Shown piece by piece: positions 1-6,807 of a stretch of DNA of 10,266 bases. Each line of letters begins with the position of its first letter. Within the stretch, counting starts at the first letter, position 1. Made by a program: the position numbers and the translations under genes. Under the pieces are notes generated by a model, which ran no database searches, was not told the origin of the DNA, and worked only from the letters and a program-made list of their open reading frames with translations. Origin of the DNA: Candidatus Omnitrophota bacterium (GTDB lineage Bacteria; Omnitrophota; JAUWXU01); NCBI GenBank assembly GCA_030616145.1, contig JAUWXU010000015.1, positions 1-10,266 on the forward strand, written 5' to 3'.

Positions 1-1
1 T

Positions 2-460
2 GCGCAAATTGCTAATCTGAATTGTCCCAATCAGGTTATTATTTCAGGGACCCACTCTCAGATAGAAAAGGCAACAGAACTATCTTTAGAAAAGGGGGCA
101 AAAAAGATTGTTGCTCTGAAAGTGGAGGGACCGTTTCATTCACATTTAATGGATGATGCAGCCAAAAAGTTAGGAGGCATTCTGGCAGGGATTAAAATTT
201 TACCTCCCCGTGTGCCGATAGTAGCCAATGTTACTGCTGACTATGAAGATTCACCGGAAACAATAAAACAAAACCTGAGCAATCAAGTAAATCACAATAC
301 ATTGTGGGAAGATTCGGTCAGGAGGATTGCCAGCCAGGGTATTAAGACCTTTATTGAGATAGGTCCGGGCAAAGTCCTCAAGGGATTATTGCGCCGTATC
401 GATAAAGACCTCAAGGTTTACAACATAGAAAGACCGGCTGATCTCAATAAGCTAACATAA
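2..460 (+). CDS. fabD: malonyl-CoA:ACP transacylase FabD, 3' part
   Basis: This is the C-terminal 152 residues of FabD, open at the left edge of the window (first whole codon at 2, stop TAA 458-460). FabD moves malonyl from CoA to acyl carrier protein, making the extender unit for fatty-acid synthesis in the cytoplasm. The visible part contains the family's CPNQVIISG strand, then GPFHSHLM with the catalytic His at 137-139, and near the end the conserved EIGPGKVLKGLLRRI segment. The nucleophile serine (GHSLG) and the N-terminal half lie outside the window. About half of the usual ~310 residues is present, and nothing suggests it is broken. The co-directional fabG, acpP and fabF downstream confirm the assignment. 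The family call is certain; malonyl specificity is inferred from context. Confidence 0.96.
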   Translation, partial: AQIANLNCPNQVIISGTHSQIEKATELSLEKGAKKIVALKVEGPFHSHLMDDAAKKLGGILAGIKILPPRVPIVANVTADYEDSPETIKQNLSNQVNHNTLWEDSVRRIASQGIKTFIEIGPGKVLKGLLRRIDKDLKVYNIERPADLNKLT

Positions 461-512
461 AAGCGATAAAAAATGACGGCGGGAAGGAATTACCCGTAGT
501 GATGAAAAGACT

Positions 513-519
513 GGAGGAG
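513..519 (+). promoter_or_regulatory. ribosome binding site deciding the fabG start
   Basis: GGAGGAG lies six bases before ATG 526 and selects it over the upstream in-frame GTG at 499. The resulting protein begins MLLNNKVALITGG, which matches the usual short N-terminus of FabG. Confidence 0.85.
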
Positions 520-525
520 ACTCAC

Positions 526-1266
526 ATGCTGCTCAATAACAAAGTAGCCTTGATTACCGGAGGCGGCCGGGGCATTGGCAGAGAAATAGCGGTGATATTT
601 GCCCGCAACGGAGCAGATATCGTTATCTGCGATTTAAACACTGCAGACATCGATGAAACAAACCGGCAGGTGGAGGCCCACCAGCGAAAGGCCCTGGCTA
701 TAACCTGTGATATTTCTTGCCTTTGTGAAGTAGAACAGGCCATTAAAAAAGCGCTTGACAAATTTAAGAAGATTGATATACTAATCAACAATGCGGGCAT
801 CACCAAAGACAATTTACTTTTGCGGATGACCGAATCTGACTGGGATAAAGTAATAGCAGTTAATCTGAAAGGGGTCTTTAACTGCACTAAGGTCATCTCA
901 AGGTTGATGCTCAAGCAGAAAAGCGGCAAGATTGTAAACATCTCTTCTATTATCGGGATAAGGGGAAATGCCGGTCAGGCAAATTACGCTGCCTCAAAGG
1001 CCGGTATTATTGGTTTTACCAAATCAATAGCCCGAGAGTTGGCCAGCCGGGGTATAAACGTAAATGCAATAGCCCCTGGTTTTATTGAAACCGGGATGAC
1101 TGCCAAACTTTCCGATGAGATAAGGGAGCGGATGCTCAAAGAAATTCCGCTGGCGAAATTTGGCACTACTGCCGATGTAGCAAAGCTGGCGTTATTCCTG
1201 GCCAGTGAAGAATCAAATTACATAACCGGCCAGGTAATTCAAATAGATGGCGGAATGGCAATGTAA
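526..1266 (+). CDS. fabG: 3-oxoacyl-ACP reductase FabG
   Basis: NADPH-dependent beta-ketoacyl-ACP reductase, the first reduction step of fatty-acid elongation; a cytoplasmic short-chain dehydrogenase, normally a tetramer. The start chosen is ATG 526, which has a strong GGAGGAG (513-519) six bases upstream and gives 246 residues, the usual FabG length. An in-frame GTG at 499 would add nine residues and has no good ribosome site. Visible motifs are the cofactor loop TGGGRGIG (residues 11-18), NNAG (88-91), and the catalytic set N113, S141, Y154 and K158 (NYAASKAG). The C-terminal GQVIQIDGGMAM is typical of FabG. It lies 65 nt after fabD and 16 nt before acpP, so co-transcription is likely. The SDR family is large, but this position in a fab operon makes FabG the only sensible call. 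Confidence 0.97.
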   Translation: MLLNNKVALITGGGRGIGREIAVIFARNGADIVICDLNTADIDETNRQVEAHQRKALAITCDISCLCEVEQAIKKALDKFKKIDILINNAGITKDNLLLRMTESDWDKVIAVNLKGVFNCTKVISRLMLKQKSGKIVNISSIIGIRGNAGQANYAASKAGIIGFTKSIARELASRGINVNAIAPGFIETGMTAKLSDEIRERMLKEIPLAKFGTTADVAKLALFLASEESNYITGQVIQIDGGMAM

Positions 1267-1282
1267 AACAAGGGGGAAAAAG

Positions 1283-1519
1283 ATGGCAACAGAAGACAAG
1301 GTAAAGTCAATTATAGTTGAACAGTTAGGCGTTAAGGCAGAAGACATTACTCCGGAATCTTCCTTTATCAATGACCTGGGCGCAGATTCCCTGGATACGG
1401 TTGAGTTGGTAATGGCCCTGGAGGAAGAGTTTGGAATTGAAATTCCCGATGAAGATGCAGAAAAGATAAGCACTGTCGGGGATGCCATCAAATATATAAA
1501 AGAAAAGACTAATAAATAA
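1283..1519 (+). CDS. acpP: acyl carrier protein
   Basis: A 78-residue acidic acyl carrier protein that holds growing acyl chains on a 4'-phosphopantetheine arm and presents them to FabD, FabF, FabG and the rest of the pathway. The attachment serine is S36 in GADSLDTVEL, the canonical ACP motif. The sequence then runs through the typical EEEFGIEIPDEDAEKI helix II/III segment. ATG 1283 is chosen because AGGGGG (1271-1276) sits just upstream and the product has standard ACP length. A longer reading from 1247 would overlap the end of fabG and add twelve non-ACP residues. It starts 16 nt after the fabG stop, and fabF starts two bases after its own stop. It could in principle serve a specialised synthase, but the neighbours say primary fatty-acid synthesis. 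Confidence 0.97.
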   Translation: MATEDKVKSIIVEQLGVKAEDITPESSFINDLGADSLDTVELVMALEEEFGIEIPDEDAEKISTVGDAIKYIKEKTNK

Positions 1520-1521
1520 TT

Positions 1522-2766
1522 ATGCCCCAGCGAAGAGTAGTTGTTACTGGTCTGGGGCTAATTTCACCGGTCGGAAACGAGAAGGACCAGTTCTGGACCG
1601 CAATCTGTGAAGGAAAGAACGGAATCGGCCGGATTACCCAGATAGACGCTTCGAAATACACCTCCCGGATAGCCGGTGAAGTCAAAGGTTTTGAGCCCTC
1701 CAAATATATAACCCCTAAACAAATAAGGCGTCTGGATAAGTTTACCCAGTTCGCTGTCGCTGCTGCTAAAATGGCAGCGGAAGATTCCTCATTGGATATG
1801 TCCAGGGAAGACCCCTATCGTGTCGGCGTGCTGGTCGGCTCAGGCATAGGGGGACTGCGGGTGATTGAACAGCAGCACACAGTCCTGCTTTCCAAAGGTC
1901 CTTCCAGAATTTCACCATTTCTCATCCCAATGCTTATTGCCAATATGGCACCCGGGCAAATTGCTATCGATTTGGGGGCAAAGGGGCCAAATGCAGCTGA
2001 AGTTACTGCTTGTGCTTCGGGAAGTCACTCAATCGGCACAGCCTTTAGAATTATCCAGCGGGGTGACAGCGAGGTTATGATTGCCGGCGGAACAGAGAGC
2101 TGTATCACGCCATTAGGACTGGGTGCGTTCTGTGCTATGAACGCCCTTTCCAAAAGAAATGATGACCCCGGCCATGCCAGCCGGCCGTTTGACAAGGATA
2201 GAGACGGATTTATTATGGCCGAAGGTGCGGGTATAGTAATCCTGGAAGAACTAAACCATGCCCTCAAGAGAAATGCGTTGATATATTGTGAACTGAGTGG
2301 TTGTGGAATGACTGCTGATGCCTATCATATGACTGCACCCTCACCTGATGGAAAAGGGCCGGCTAAAGCTATGGAGATGGCCATAAAAGACGCTGGATTA
2401 AAGCCAAAAGATATATCCTACATTAATGCCCATGGGACCTCAACTCTTCTGAACGATAAAGTGGAGACAATCGCAATAAAGAACGTGTTCGGTGATTCAG
2501 CCAAAAAAACAGCGATTTCTTCCACTAAGAGTATGACTGGCCATCTACTCGGGGCTGCCGGCGGAATTGAGTTTTGTGTAATTAGTTTAGTAATAAAAAA
2601 CAACATCATTCCCCCCACAATCAACTACCAAACGCCGGATCCGGACTGCGATTTGGATTATGTGCCTAACAAGGCCCGAAAGGCCAAAGTTAGGGCAGCA
2701 ATGTCGAACTCTCTGGGGTTCGGCGGCCAGAACGCCGTCCTGGTAGCGAAAGAGTTCTCAGAATAA
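1522..2766 (+). CDS. fabF: 3-oxoacyl-ACP synthase II FabF (KASII)
   Basis: Elongating condensing enzyme that joins acyl groups to malonyl-ACP with loss of CO2. It has 414 residues, typical for FabF, with a two-lobed thiolase fold. The catalytic triad is intact: Cys164 in VTACASGSHSIG, His304 in NAHGTST and His341 in SSTKSMTGH, with the conserved Lys336 between the two histidines. The GFGGQNA loop (400-406) is also present. Residue 309, usually proline after HGTST, is leucine here, a small departure. The start codon lies two bases after the acpP stop and has no recognisable Shine-Dalgarno sequence (upstream is ACTAATAAATAATT), so translation is probably coupled to acpP. KASI (FabB) is the only close alternative, but the acpP-fabF order and length favour FabF. 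Confidence 0.96.
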   Translation: MPQRRVVVTGLGLISPVGNEKDQFWTAICEGKNGIGRITQIDASKYTSRIAGEVKGFEPSKYITPKQIRRLDKFTQFAVAAAKMAAEDSSLDMSREDPYRVGVLVGSGIGGLRVIEQQHTVLLSKGPSRISPFLIPMLIANMAPGQIAIDLGAKGPNAAEVTACASGSHSIGTAFRIIQRGDSEVMIAGGTESCITPLGLGAFCAMNALSKRNDDPGHASRPFDKDRDGFIMAEGAGIVILEELNHALKRNALIYCELSGCGMTADAYHMTAPSPDGKGPAKAMEMAIKDAGLKPKDISYINAHGTSTLLNDKVETIAIKNVFGDSAKKTAISSTKSMTGHLLGAAGGIEFCVISLVIKNNIIPPTINYQTPDPDCDLDYVPNKARKAKVRAAMSNSLGFGGQNAVLVAKEFSE

Positions 2767-2828
2767 ATAACACTGATTAAGATATAAGATACTAGACCGG
2801 CGCTAAAATCCGTCTGAATCTGAATAAT

Positions 2829-5456
2829 ATGAAGAAACTCACACTCTTCCTCACCATATCTCTTTTAAGCCTATCCCTAAGCCTATCCACTGCCTCAGCA
2901 ATATTCTCTCAAGGTACCCATTTCGCTAACCAATCCCGCAAGTATATTCTGGATAACGGACTCACCCTGATCATTAAAGAAGACCACACTAGCCCGATAG
3001 TGGCGTTATGCTGCACAGTCAAGGCTGGCAGCACGACCGAGGGTGAACTCAGTGGTTCGGGCATATCTCACTTTGTAGAGCATATGTTCTTTAAGGGAAC
3101 TGCCCAACGCGGGGTAGGTGACATAGCAAGGCAGATTAGAGAAGCCGGCGGAAGAATAGGCGCCGCCACGGCCTTTGACTATACTCAGTTTAACATAACC
3201 GTATCCCGCCCCTATCTGGATGATGCCCTGGACATCTTAGCCGATGCACTGGCAAACGCCTCTTTTGACCCGGAAGAGATGGAAAAGGAAAGAAACGTAA
3301 TCCTGAATGAAATACGGCTGAATGAGGACAGTCCCGCACGTTATCTCGCCCGGCTGTTTTGGTCCACTGCCTATATCAGGCACCCTTATCGCCTGCCGAT
3401 AATCGGATATCGCGAGCCATTCCTTAAATTAACCAGAAAAGACCTGCTTGATTATTATCATCAGAAATATATTCCTAATAACATTGTGCTCTCAATAGTA
3501 GGAGATATAGACCGAGAGGAAGCACATCTAAAAGTAAAAGAGGCGTTTAAGGATTTCCAGCGCAAAAAAATTGCTCTCTATGCAGTGCTCTCTGAACCCC
3601 CACAGATGAGCTGTAGAGAGATTACCGAGCAAAGGGCAGTAAATCTGACCCATCTATATATTGGCTATCACGGCCCGGATATTAGCTCAAGTGACCTCTA
3701 TGGTATGGACGTCCTGGCTAATATTTTAGGAGAGGGCGAAAGCTCACGATTGAACATCCAGTTGAAAGAAAAAAAACAATTGGTCTATTCAATCAGCGCC
3801 TTTAGTTATACGCCCAAAGACCCGGGGATATTTGGGATAACCGCCCTGCTTGACGAGAAAAATATTGCTGCAGCCAAACAGGCCATCAATCAAGAACTGG
3901 ACAAGATTAAACAGGGGGATATTTCCCAGGAAGAACTGGACAAGGCTAAAAGAATAGCTTTGAGTGACTATATATTTAGCCTCCAGACCGTTGAAAGCCA
4001 GGCAGGGGATTTATCCACCAGTGAAGTCGTTACCGGAGACTTTAATTTTTCCAAAAGGTATATCAGAGGTATAGACTCTGTGGAGATAAACGATGTCCAA
4101 TGGGTTGCCGGAAAGTATCTCCGGCCGGATAATCTGACTATCGCTGTGCTGGTGCCCAAAAAGACAATAGACCCTGATAAAGAGAGGGGAATCCGGCAAA
4201 AGAAAGATTCACCGATTAAAAAGACAGTCCTTAGAAACGGGGCTATATTACTGCTCAAAGAAAATCATTCTCTTCCGATTGTTTCAATCAGGGTTGGAAT
4301 GAAGGGAGGGGTGAGGGTAGAAAATCAAAAGGATAACGGCATATCTCTTTTTATTGCCCGGATGCTCCTGAAGGGAACAAAAAACAGGACCAAAGAGGAT
4401 ATTGACCAGGAGATAGAAATGGCCGGGGGAACAATTAGTTCTTACAGCGCTAATAATTCCCTGGGGATTTCCCTGGACCTTCTAAGCGAAAATCTGGAAA
4501 CCGGAATAGACGTCCTGATCGATATATTAGCCAATCCGACATTTCCTCCCCAGGAAATAGATAAGACCAGAAAAGAGATTCTTGCCGAGATAAAAAACAA
4601 TATGCAAGACGATTTTTATGTTGCCTCCAAAGCCCTTAAATCCACGCTGTTTAAAACTCATCCCTATAGATTCCTAAATACAGGCACCCCGTCCTCGCTG
4701 GCCAGGGTGGCCCGCAGGGATTTAGAGCGATTTTACAGGGAATATGTTACCAGCAATAATATGGTCATTGCCGTTTTCGGGGATATTGATAGTAAAAAGA
4801 TTACAAATATGCTGACCAAAAAAAGCAGGGCACTGAACCGCCGGCGAATGAAAAAGATCAAACCACCTATTGAATCCAAACAGACCAACGAAAGAAAGGC
4901 CACCAAATATATGGATAAATCCAAGGCAATCCTGGTACTCGGGTTTCACGGTATCGCCTTAGATAATAACGACAAATATATATTTGAGGTAATTAGTGGT
5001 ATCTTGTCCGGTCAGGCAGGAAGGTTATTTGATGTTGTCAGGGAAAAATCAGCCCTCAGTTATTCAGTGGGGTCCTACAGTATATTTGGGCTTGACCCGG
5101 GTTATTATGTCTTTTATTCATTGACTACACCCGAGAACATAGCCAAGGCCAATTCTCTTTTAAACGAACAGATAAAACTGCTGAAGACCCAGCCCGTAAA
5201 ACCAAAAGAACTTAAACGGGTTAAATCCGCGCTTATCGGCACCCGCGACATTGATTTGCAGACCAATGGCGCCCTGGCCTTTGCCTCAGCACTCGATGAA
5301 TTATACGGCCTGGGTTATAATAACTACAAAATCTATGCCAATAAAATCAATGGTGTAACCCCACAAGACATCATCAAAGTAGCCAATAAGTACTTCAACG
5401 CCGATACCTCCGCCACCATCATTGTCCTGCCCGATAAATCTTCCTCTTCCCCTTGA
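2829..5456 (+). CDS. secreted M16 zinc peptidase, active and inactive halves fused
   Basis: An 875-residue exported metallopeptidase of the pitrilysin/processing-peptidase family. A Sec signal peptide is visible: MKK, a hydrophobic Leu/Ser stretch, and an ASA cleavage site after residue 24. The first M16 unit (about 38-440) has the inverted zinc motif HFVEH (81-85) and the third ligand E161, exactly 76 residues after His85. The second unit (about 464-870) aligns well but reads LFIAR (507-511) in place of HFVEH, so it cannot bind zinc although E587 is kept. Conversely, the second C-terminal domain has Arg738...Tyr745, where the first half has Lys313...Tyr320. This fits the known division of labour in M16 pairs: zinc in one half, the substrate-gripping R/Y pair in the other. 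A periplasmic location is inferred. A 12-nt tandem repeat (2867-2888) encodes the Ser-Leu run of the signal peptide. No clear Shine-Dalgarno precedes ATG 2829, and the substrate is unknown. Confidence 0.93.
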   Translation: MKKLTLFLTISLLSLSLSLSTASAIFSQGTHFANQSRKYILDNGLTLIIKEDHTSPIVALCCTVKAGSTTEGELSGSGISHFVEHMFFKGTAQRGVGDIARQIREAGGRIGAATAFDYTQFNITVSRPYLDDALDILADALANASFDPEEMEKERNVILNEIRLNEDSPARYLARLFWSTAYIRHPYRLPIIGYREPFLKLTRKDLLDYYHQKYIPNNIVLSIVGDIDREEAHLKVKEAFKDFQRKKIALYAVLSEPPQMSCREITEQRAVNLTHLYIGYHGPDISSSDLYGMDVLANILGEGESSRLNIQLKEKKQLVYSISAFSYTPKDPGIFGITALLDEKNIAAAKQAINQELDKIKQGDISQEELDKAKRIALSDYIFSLQTVESQAGDLSTSEVVTGDFNFSKRYIRGIDSVEINDVQWVAGKYLRPDNLTIAVLVPKKTIDPDKERGIRQKKDSPIKKTVLRNGAILLLKENHSLPIVSIRVGMKGGVRVENQKDNGISLFIARMLLKGTKNRTKEDIDQEIEMAGGTISSYSANNSLGISLDLLSENLETGIDVLIDILANPTFPPQEIDKTRKEILAEIKNNMQDDFYVASKALKSTLFKTHPYRFLNTGTPSSLARVARRDLERFYREYVTSNNMVIAVFGDIDSKKITNMLTKKSRALNRRRMKKIKPPIESKQTNERKATKYMDKSKAILVLGFHGIALDNNDKYIFEVISGILSGQAGRLFDVVREKSALSYSVGSYSIFGLDPGYYVFYSLTTPENIAKANSLLNEQIKLLKTQPVKPKELKRVKSALIGTRDIDLQTNGALAFASALDELYGLGYNNYKIYANKINGVTPQDIIKVANKYFNADTSATIIVLPDKSSSSP

Positions 5457-5589
5457 CTTAATATAAATGATAAGGATGTGTACTTGGAAGCCAAGAACAA
5501 CCCGCCAATCGACTAAGGCGCTAACCATTTATATCCGTGCTATTCAGTTGTGTTATTTCCCACCCACCTGTCCAAAATTAACAACATAA

Positions 5590-5607
5590 TGTCTAAATAA
5601 GTAGACA
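5590..5607. promoter_or_regulatory. candidate enhancer-binding-protein site (inverted repeat)
   Basis: A perfect inverted repeat TGTCTA-N6-TAGACA. Its centre is about 163 bp upstream of the start site predicted from the sigma-54 promoter at 5735. That is the spacing and symmetry expected of a dimeric NtrC-type activator site. The regulator is not encoded in the window, so the role is inferred from geometry alone. Confidence 0.4.
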
Positions 5608-5687
5608 ATACCCACCCTCTACCTGAAATATAATTTTACAACCTATCCTATTTCCAAAAAAATCTTTTATAATACCTCAATTATATC

Positions 5688-5724
5688 AACCAGTTAGATA
5701 AATTCTAAGTGGTTTTTTTCTTTT
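5688..5724 (+). terminator. probable intrinsic terminator of the fab-M16 transcript
   Basis: The arms AACCAGTTAGA (5688-5698) and TCTAAGTGGTT (5704-5714) pair over eleven positions with a single central G-G mismatch. The loop is five bases (TAAAT), followed by a T-rich tail (seven T, C, four T). The stem is AT-rich and therefore only moderately stable. It lies 231 nt after the M16 stop and ends ten bases before the next promoter, a sensible place to insulate the two blocks. Confidence 0.6.
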
Positions 5725-5734
5725 AGATTCAGGA

Positions 5735-5751
5735 TTGGCATATAAAATGCT
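5735..5751 (+). promoter_or_regulatory. sigma-54 (RpoN) -24/-12 promoter
   Basis: TTGGCATATAAAATGCT matches the -24/-12 pattern YTGGCAC-N5-TTGCW at 10 of 13 informative positions. The invariant GG (5737-5738) and GC (5749-5750) have the required ten bases between them. Transcription would start near 5762, leaving an 80-nt leader before the MerR-like gene. Sigma-54 control needs an ATP-dependent activator, which fits the upstream inverted repeat. Exosortase-linked EPS systems are known to use RpoN with the PrsK/PrsR pair, so the context supports the call. Confidence 0.6.
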
Positions 5752-5759
5752 TAATCTTT

Positions 5760-5770
5760 TGTCGTAGACA
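5760..5770. promoter_or_regulatory. small inverted repeat on the predicted transcription start
   Basis: TGTC-GTA-GACA spans roughly -2 to +9 relative to the start predicted for the sigma-54 promoter. The sequence GTAGACATACCC (5764-5775) nearly repeats GTAGACAATACCC (5601-5613) from the upstream inverted repeat. It could therefore be a second, weaker site for the same regulator, or an operator for the downstream MerR-like protein. Confidence 0.3.
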
Positions 5771-5812
5771 TACCCGGACAAATACCCCGGATAAACACCC
5801 CCCAACTAAACA
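5771..5812 (+). repeat. C-rich imperfect direct repeats in the leader
   Basis: Two near-identical 12-nt units, CCCGGACAAATA (5773-5784) and CCCGGATAAACA (5786-5797), repeat at a 13-nt period. A more degenerate third unit, CCCCCAACTAAACA, follows at 5799-5812. They stand out from the AT-rich surroundings and lie inside the predicted 5' untranslated leader. Function is unknown. Confidence 0.45.
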
Positions 5813-5841
5813 AATTAAATAAGTTAACTGGTGAAAAAACA

Positions 5842-6036
5842 ATGGTTAAAAGAAAAAATAGGCTAACCATAACCGATGTAGCAACCTCCATCGGGGTTGT
5901 GACCAAGACCATCATAAGATGGGAGAGGTCTGGCAAGGTAAAGAAGGCAAAAAGGGATTGGCGCGGCTGGAGGGTTTATGGACAAGAGGACCTGGAAAAC
6001 ATAAGGAGTTTTTATGATTCACTCTATGTCTCTTAA
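5842..6036 (+). CDS. single-domain MerR-type DNA-binding protein
   Basis: A 64-residue basic protein that is nearly all one MerR-type winged helix-turn-helix. The recognition segment is LTITDVATSIGVVTKTIIRWERSG (about residues 8-31), followed by the wing and the WRVYGQEDLENI helix (about 43-54). It lacks the long dimerisation helix and effector domain of full MerR regulators, so it resembles the small HTH_17/excisionase-like proteins. A modest GGTG (5830-5833) precedes ATG 5842. It is the first gene after the sigma-54 promoter candidate and its last 23 bases overlap the polysaccharide export gene, so the two are probably translated together. A local regulator of the EPS cluster is the natural inference. 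An excisionase is less likely because no phage or integrase genes are visible. Confidence 0.85.
   Translation: MVKRKNRLTITDVATSIGVVTKTIIRWERSGKVKKAKRDWRGWRVYGQEDLENIRSFYDSLYVS
6003..6008 (+). promoter_or_regulatory. ribosome binding site inside the MerR-like gene
   Basis: AAGGAG lies five bases before ATG 6014 and inside the coding region of the upstream small gene. It selects 6014 over the in-frame ATG at 6026 and sets up the 23-base overlap between the two genes. Confidence 0.8.
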
Positions 6037-6805
6037 GGAATTACCAAAAATTCTGTTTTTATTTTTGACACTCTTTCTTATTAGTTCAGGAACGATATTT
6101 GGTTATGATTTGGAAAGCGTAAATAAACAGGAGCAGGAAAATCTCGAATTGAGGGAAAAGATAGATAAGATAGAGAAAAGTCTACCTGTTTATAGTAAAA
6201 CCGTCATTGGCGGAGACAACGTACCCTACACACTGGGAAAAGCAGATGTGGTTGAGATCGTGGTCAGGAATCAACCGGAATTCAGCGGCCGATTCCGAAT
6301 CGGGCCCAAAGGCAACATCCAGTATTTTTTTGTAGGAGATGTTAAGGTAGAAGGATTAAACAAAGATGAACTCAAGGAAGAATTGTACAAAAAATTAACA
6401 AAATTTGTAAAGAATCCTGAAATTAGTGTTTCGATCATTGGTTATAACAGCAAGTTTGTTTATATATTAGGCGAGGTGGGCCGTCCGGGCAAATATCCAA
6501 TGCGGGGAGATGTTATTTCCCTGCGGGATGCTATTGTCGGCGCCGGGCTTGTTACTTCAAATGCCGTGATGAAAAAGGTACTGATAATAAAATCAGACGC
6601 CGAAAGACCACAGACTAAAAAAATAAACCTTCACGAAATTCTCTATAAGGGCAAGATGAAGAATAATATCGACTTAGTCAACTCTGATATAGTAGTTGTC
6701 CCCTGTTCTTTTCTCGGCAAGGTAACCAGGGGATTGAGTAAGATTTTAGCGCCGGCGACTCAGGCCAGAGATGCTGTTCGGCTGGGTACGCCTCCCTTAT
6801 TTTAA
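6014..6805 (+). CDS. polysaccharide export protein (Wza/SLBB family)
   Basis: A 263-residue exported protein of the outer-membrane polysaccharide translocon family. A signal sequence is evident: a basic start, a hydrophobic core at about 13-25, and probable cleavage after residue 30 (IFG/YD). A short heptad-like helix follows (about 36-56), then a Poly_export domain (about 70-142, opening YTLGKADVVEIVVRNQPEFSG) and one SLBB domain (about 147-227, with YILGEVGRPGKYPM). Unlike Wza, there is no lipobox cysteine; the only Cys is at 231. Only one SLBB domain is present, so it is shorter than Wza (~380 residues). The tail (about 233-258) could form an amphipathic helix comparable to Wza's outer-membrane helix. 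It overlaps the MerR-like gene and is followed by its usual partner, a Wzz-type protein. Similar proteins occur in XrtA/PEP-CTERM loci. Confidence 0.92.
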   Translation: MIHSMSLKELPKILFLFLTLFLISSGTIFGYDLESVNKQEQENLELREKIDKIEKSLPVYSKTVIGGDNVPYTLGKADVVEIVVRNQPEFSGRFRIGPKGNIQYFFVGDVKVEGLNKDELKEELYKKLTKFVKNPEISVSIIGYNSKFVYILGEVGRPGKYPMRGDVISLRDAIVGAGLVTSNAVMKKVLIIKSDAERPQTKKINLHEILYKGKMKNNIDLVNSDIVVVPCSFLGKVTRGLSKILAPATQARDAVRLGTPPLF

Positions 6806-6807
6806 AT

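Larger units (their letters stand above)
5457..5841. other. intergenic regulatory region between the fab/M16 block and the EPS block
   Basis: These 385 nt hold no credible gene; the short readings on the minus strand have no ribosome site and no recognisable protein. The region is AT-rich and carries, in order, an 18-bp inverted repeat (5590-5607), a terminator-like hairpin with a T-tract (5688-5724), a sigma-54 type promoter (5735-5751), a small inverted repeat on the predicted start site (5760-5770), and C-rich direct repeats (5771-5812). The first ~130 nt (5457-5589) show nothing beyond a weak five-base-pair hairpin without a T-tract. Confidence 0.8.

Noticed and set aside
473..499. Eight-codon open frame (ATG 473 to TAG 499) between fabD and fabG
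   Set aside because: It has no ribosome site, is not recognisable as a leader peptide, and such short frames are common by chance.
499..525. Upstream GTG start adding nine residues to FabG
   Set aside because: The GGAGGAG sequence lies inside this extension and is ideally spaced for ATG 526, and the shorter protein has the standard FabG N-terminus.
522..941. Minus-strand open frame (139 codons) opposite fabG
   Set aside because: It is a shadow of the conserved FabG reading frame, without a recognisable protein or its own regulatory context.
1247..1282. Longer acyl carrier protein start overlapping fabG
   Set aside because: It adds twelve residues unlike any ACP N-terminus; ATG 1283 has its own AGGGGG and gives a normal 78-residue ACP.
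1865..2080. Plus-strand out-of-frame reading inside fabF
   Set aside because: It lies entirely within the conserved KASII coding region, including the active-site Cys codon, and encodes nothing recognisable.
5483..5495. Hairpin CTTGG-AAG-CCAAG shortly after the M16 gene
   Set aside because: The stem is only five base pairs and no T-tract follows; the structure at 5688-5724 is a much better terminator.
5668..5673. TATAAT as a sigma-70 -10 box
   Set aside because: No acceptable -35 hexamer lies 16-18 bases upstream, and a transcript from here would run straight into the terminator at 5688.
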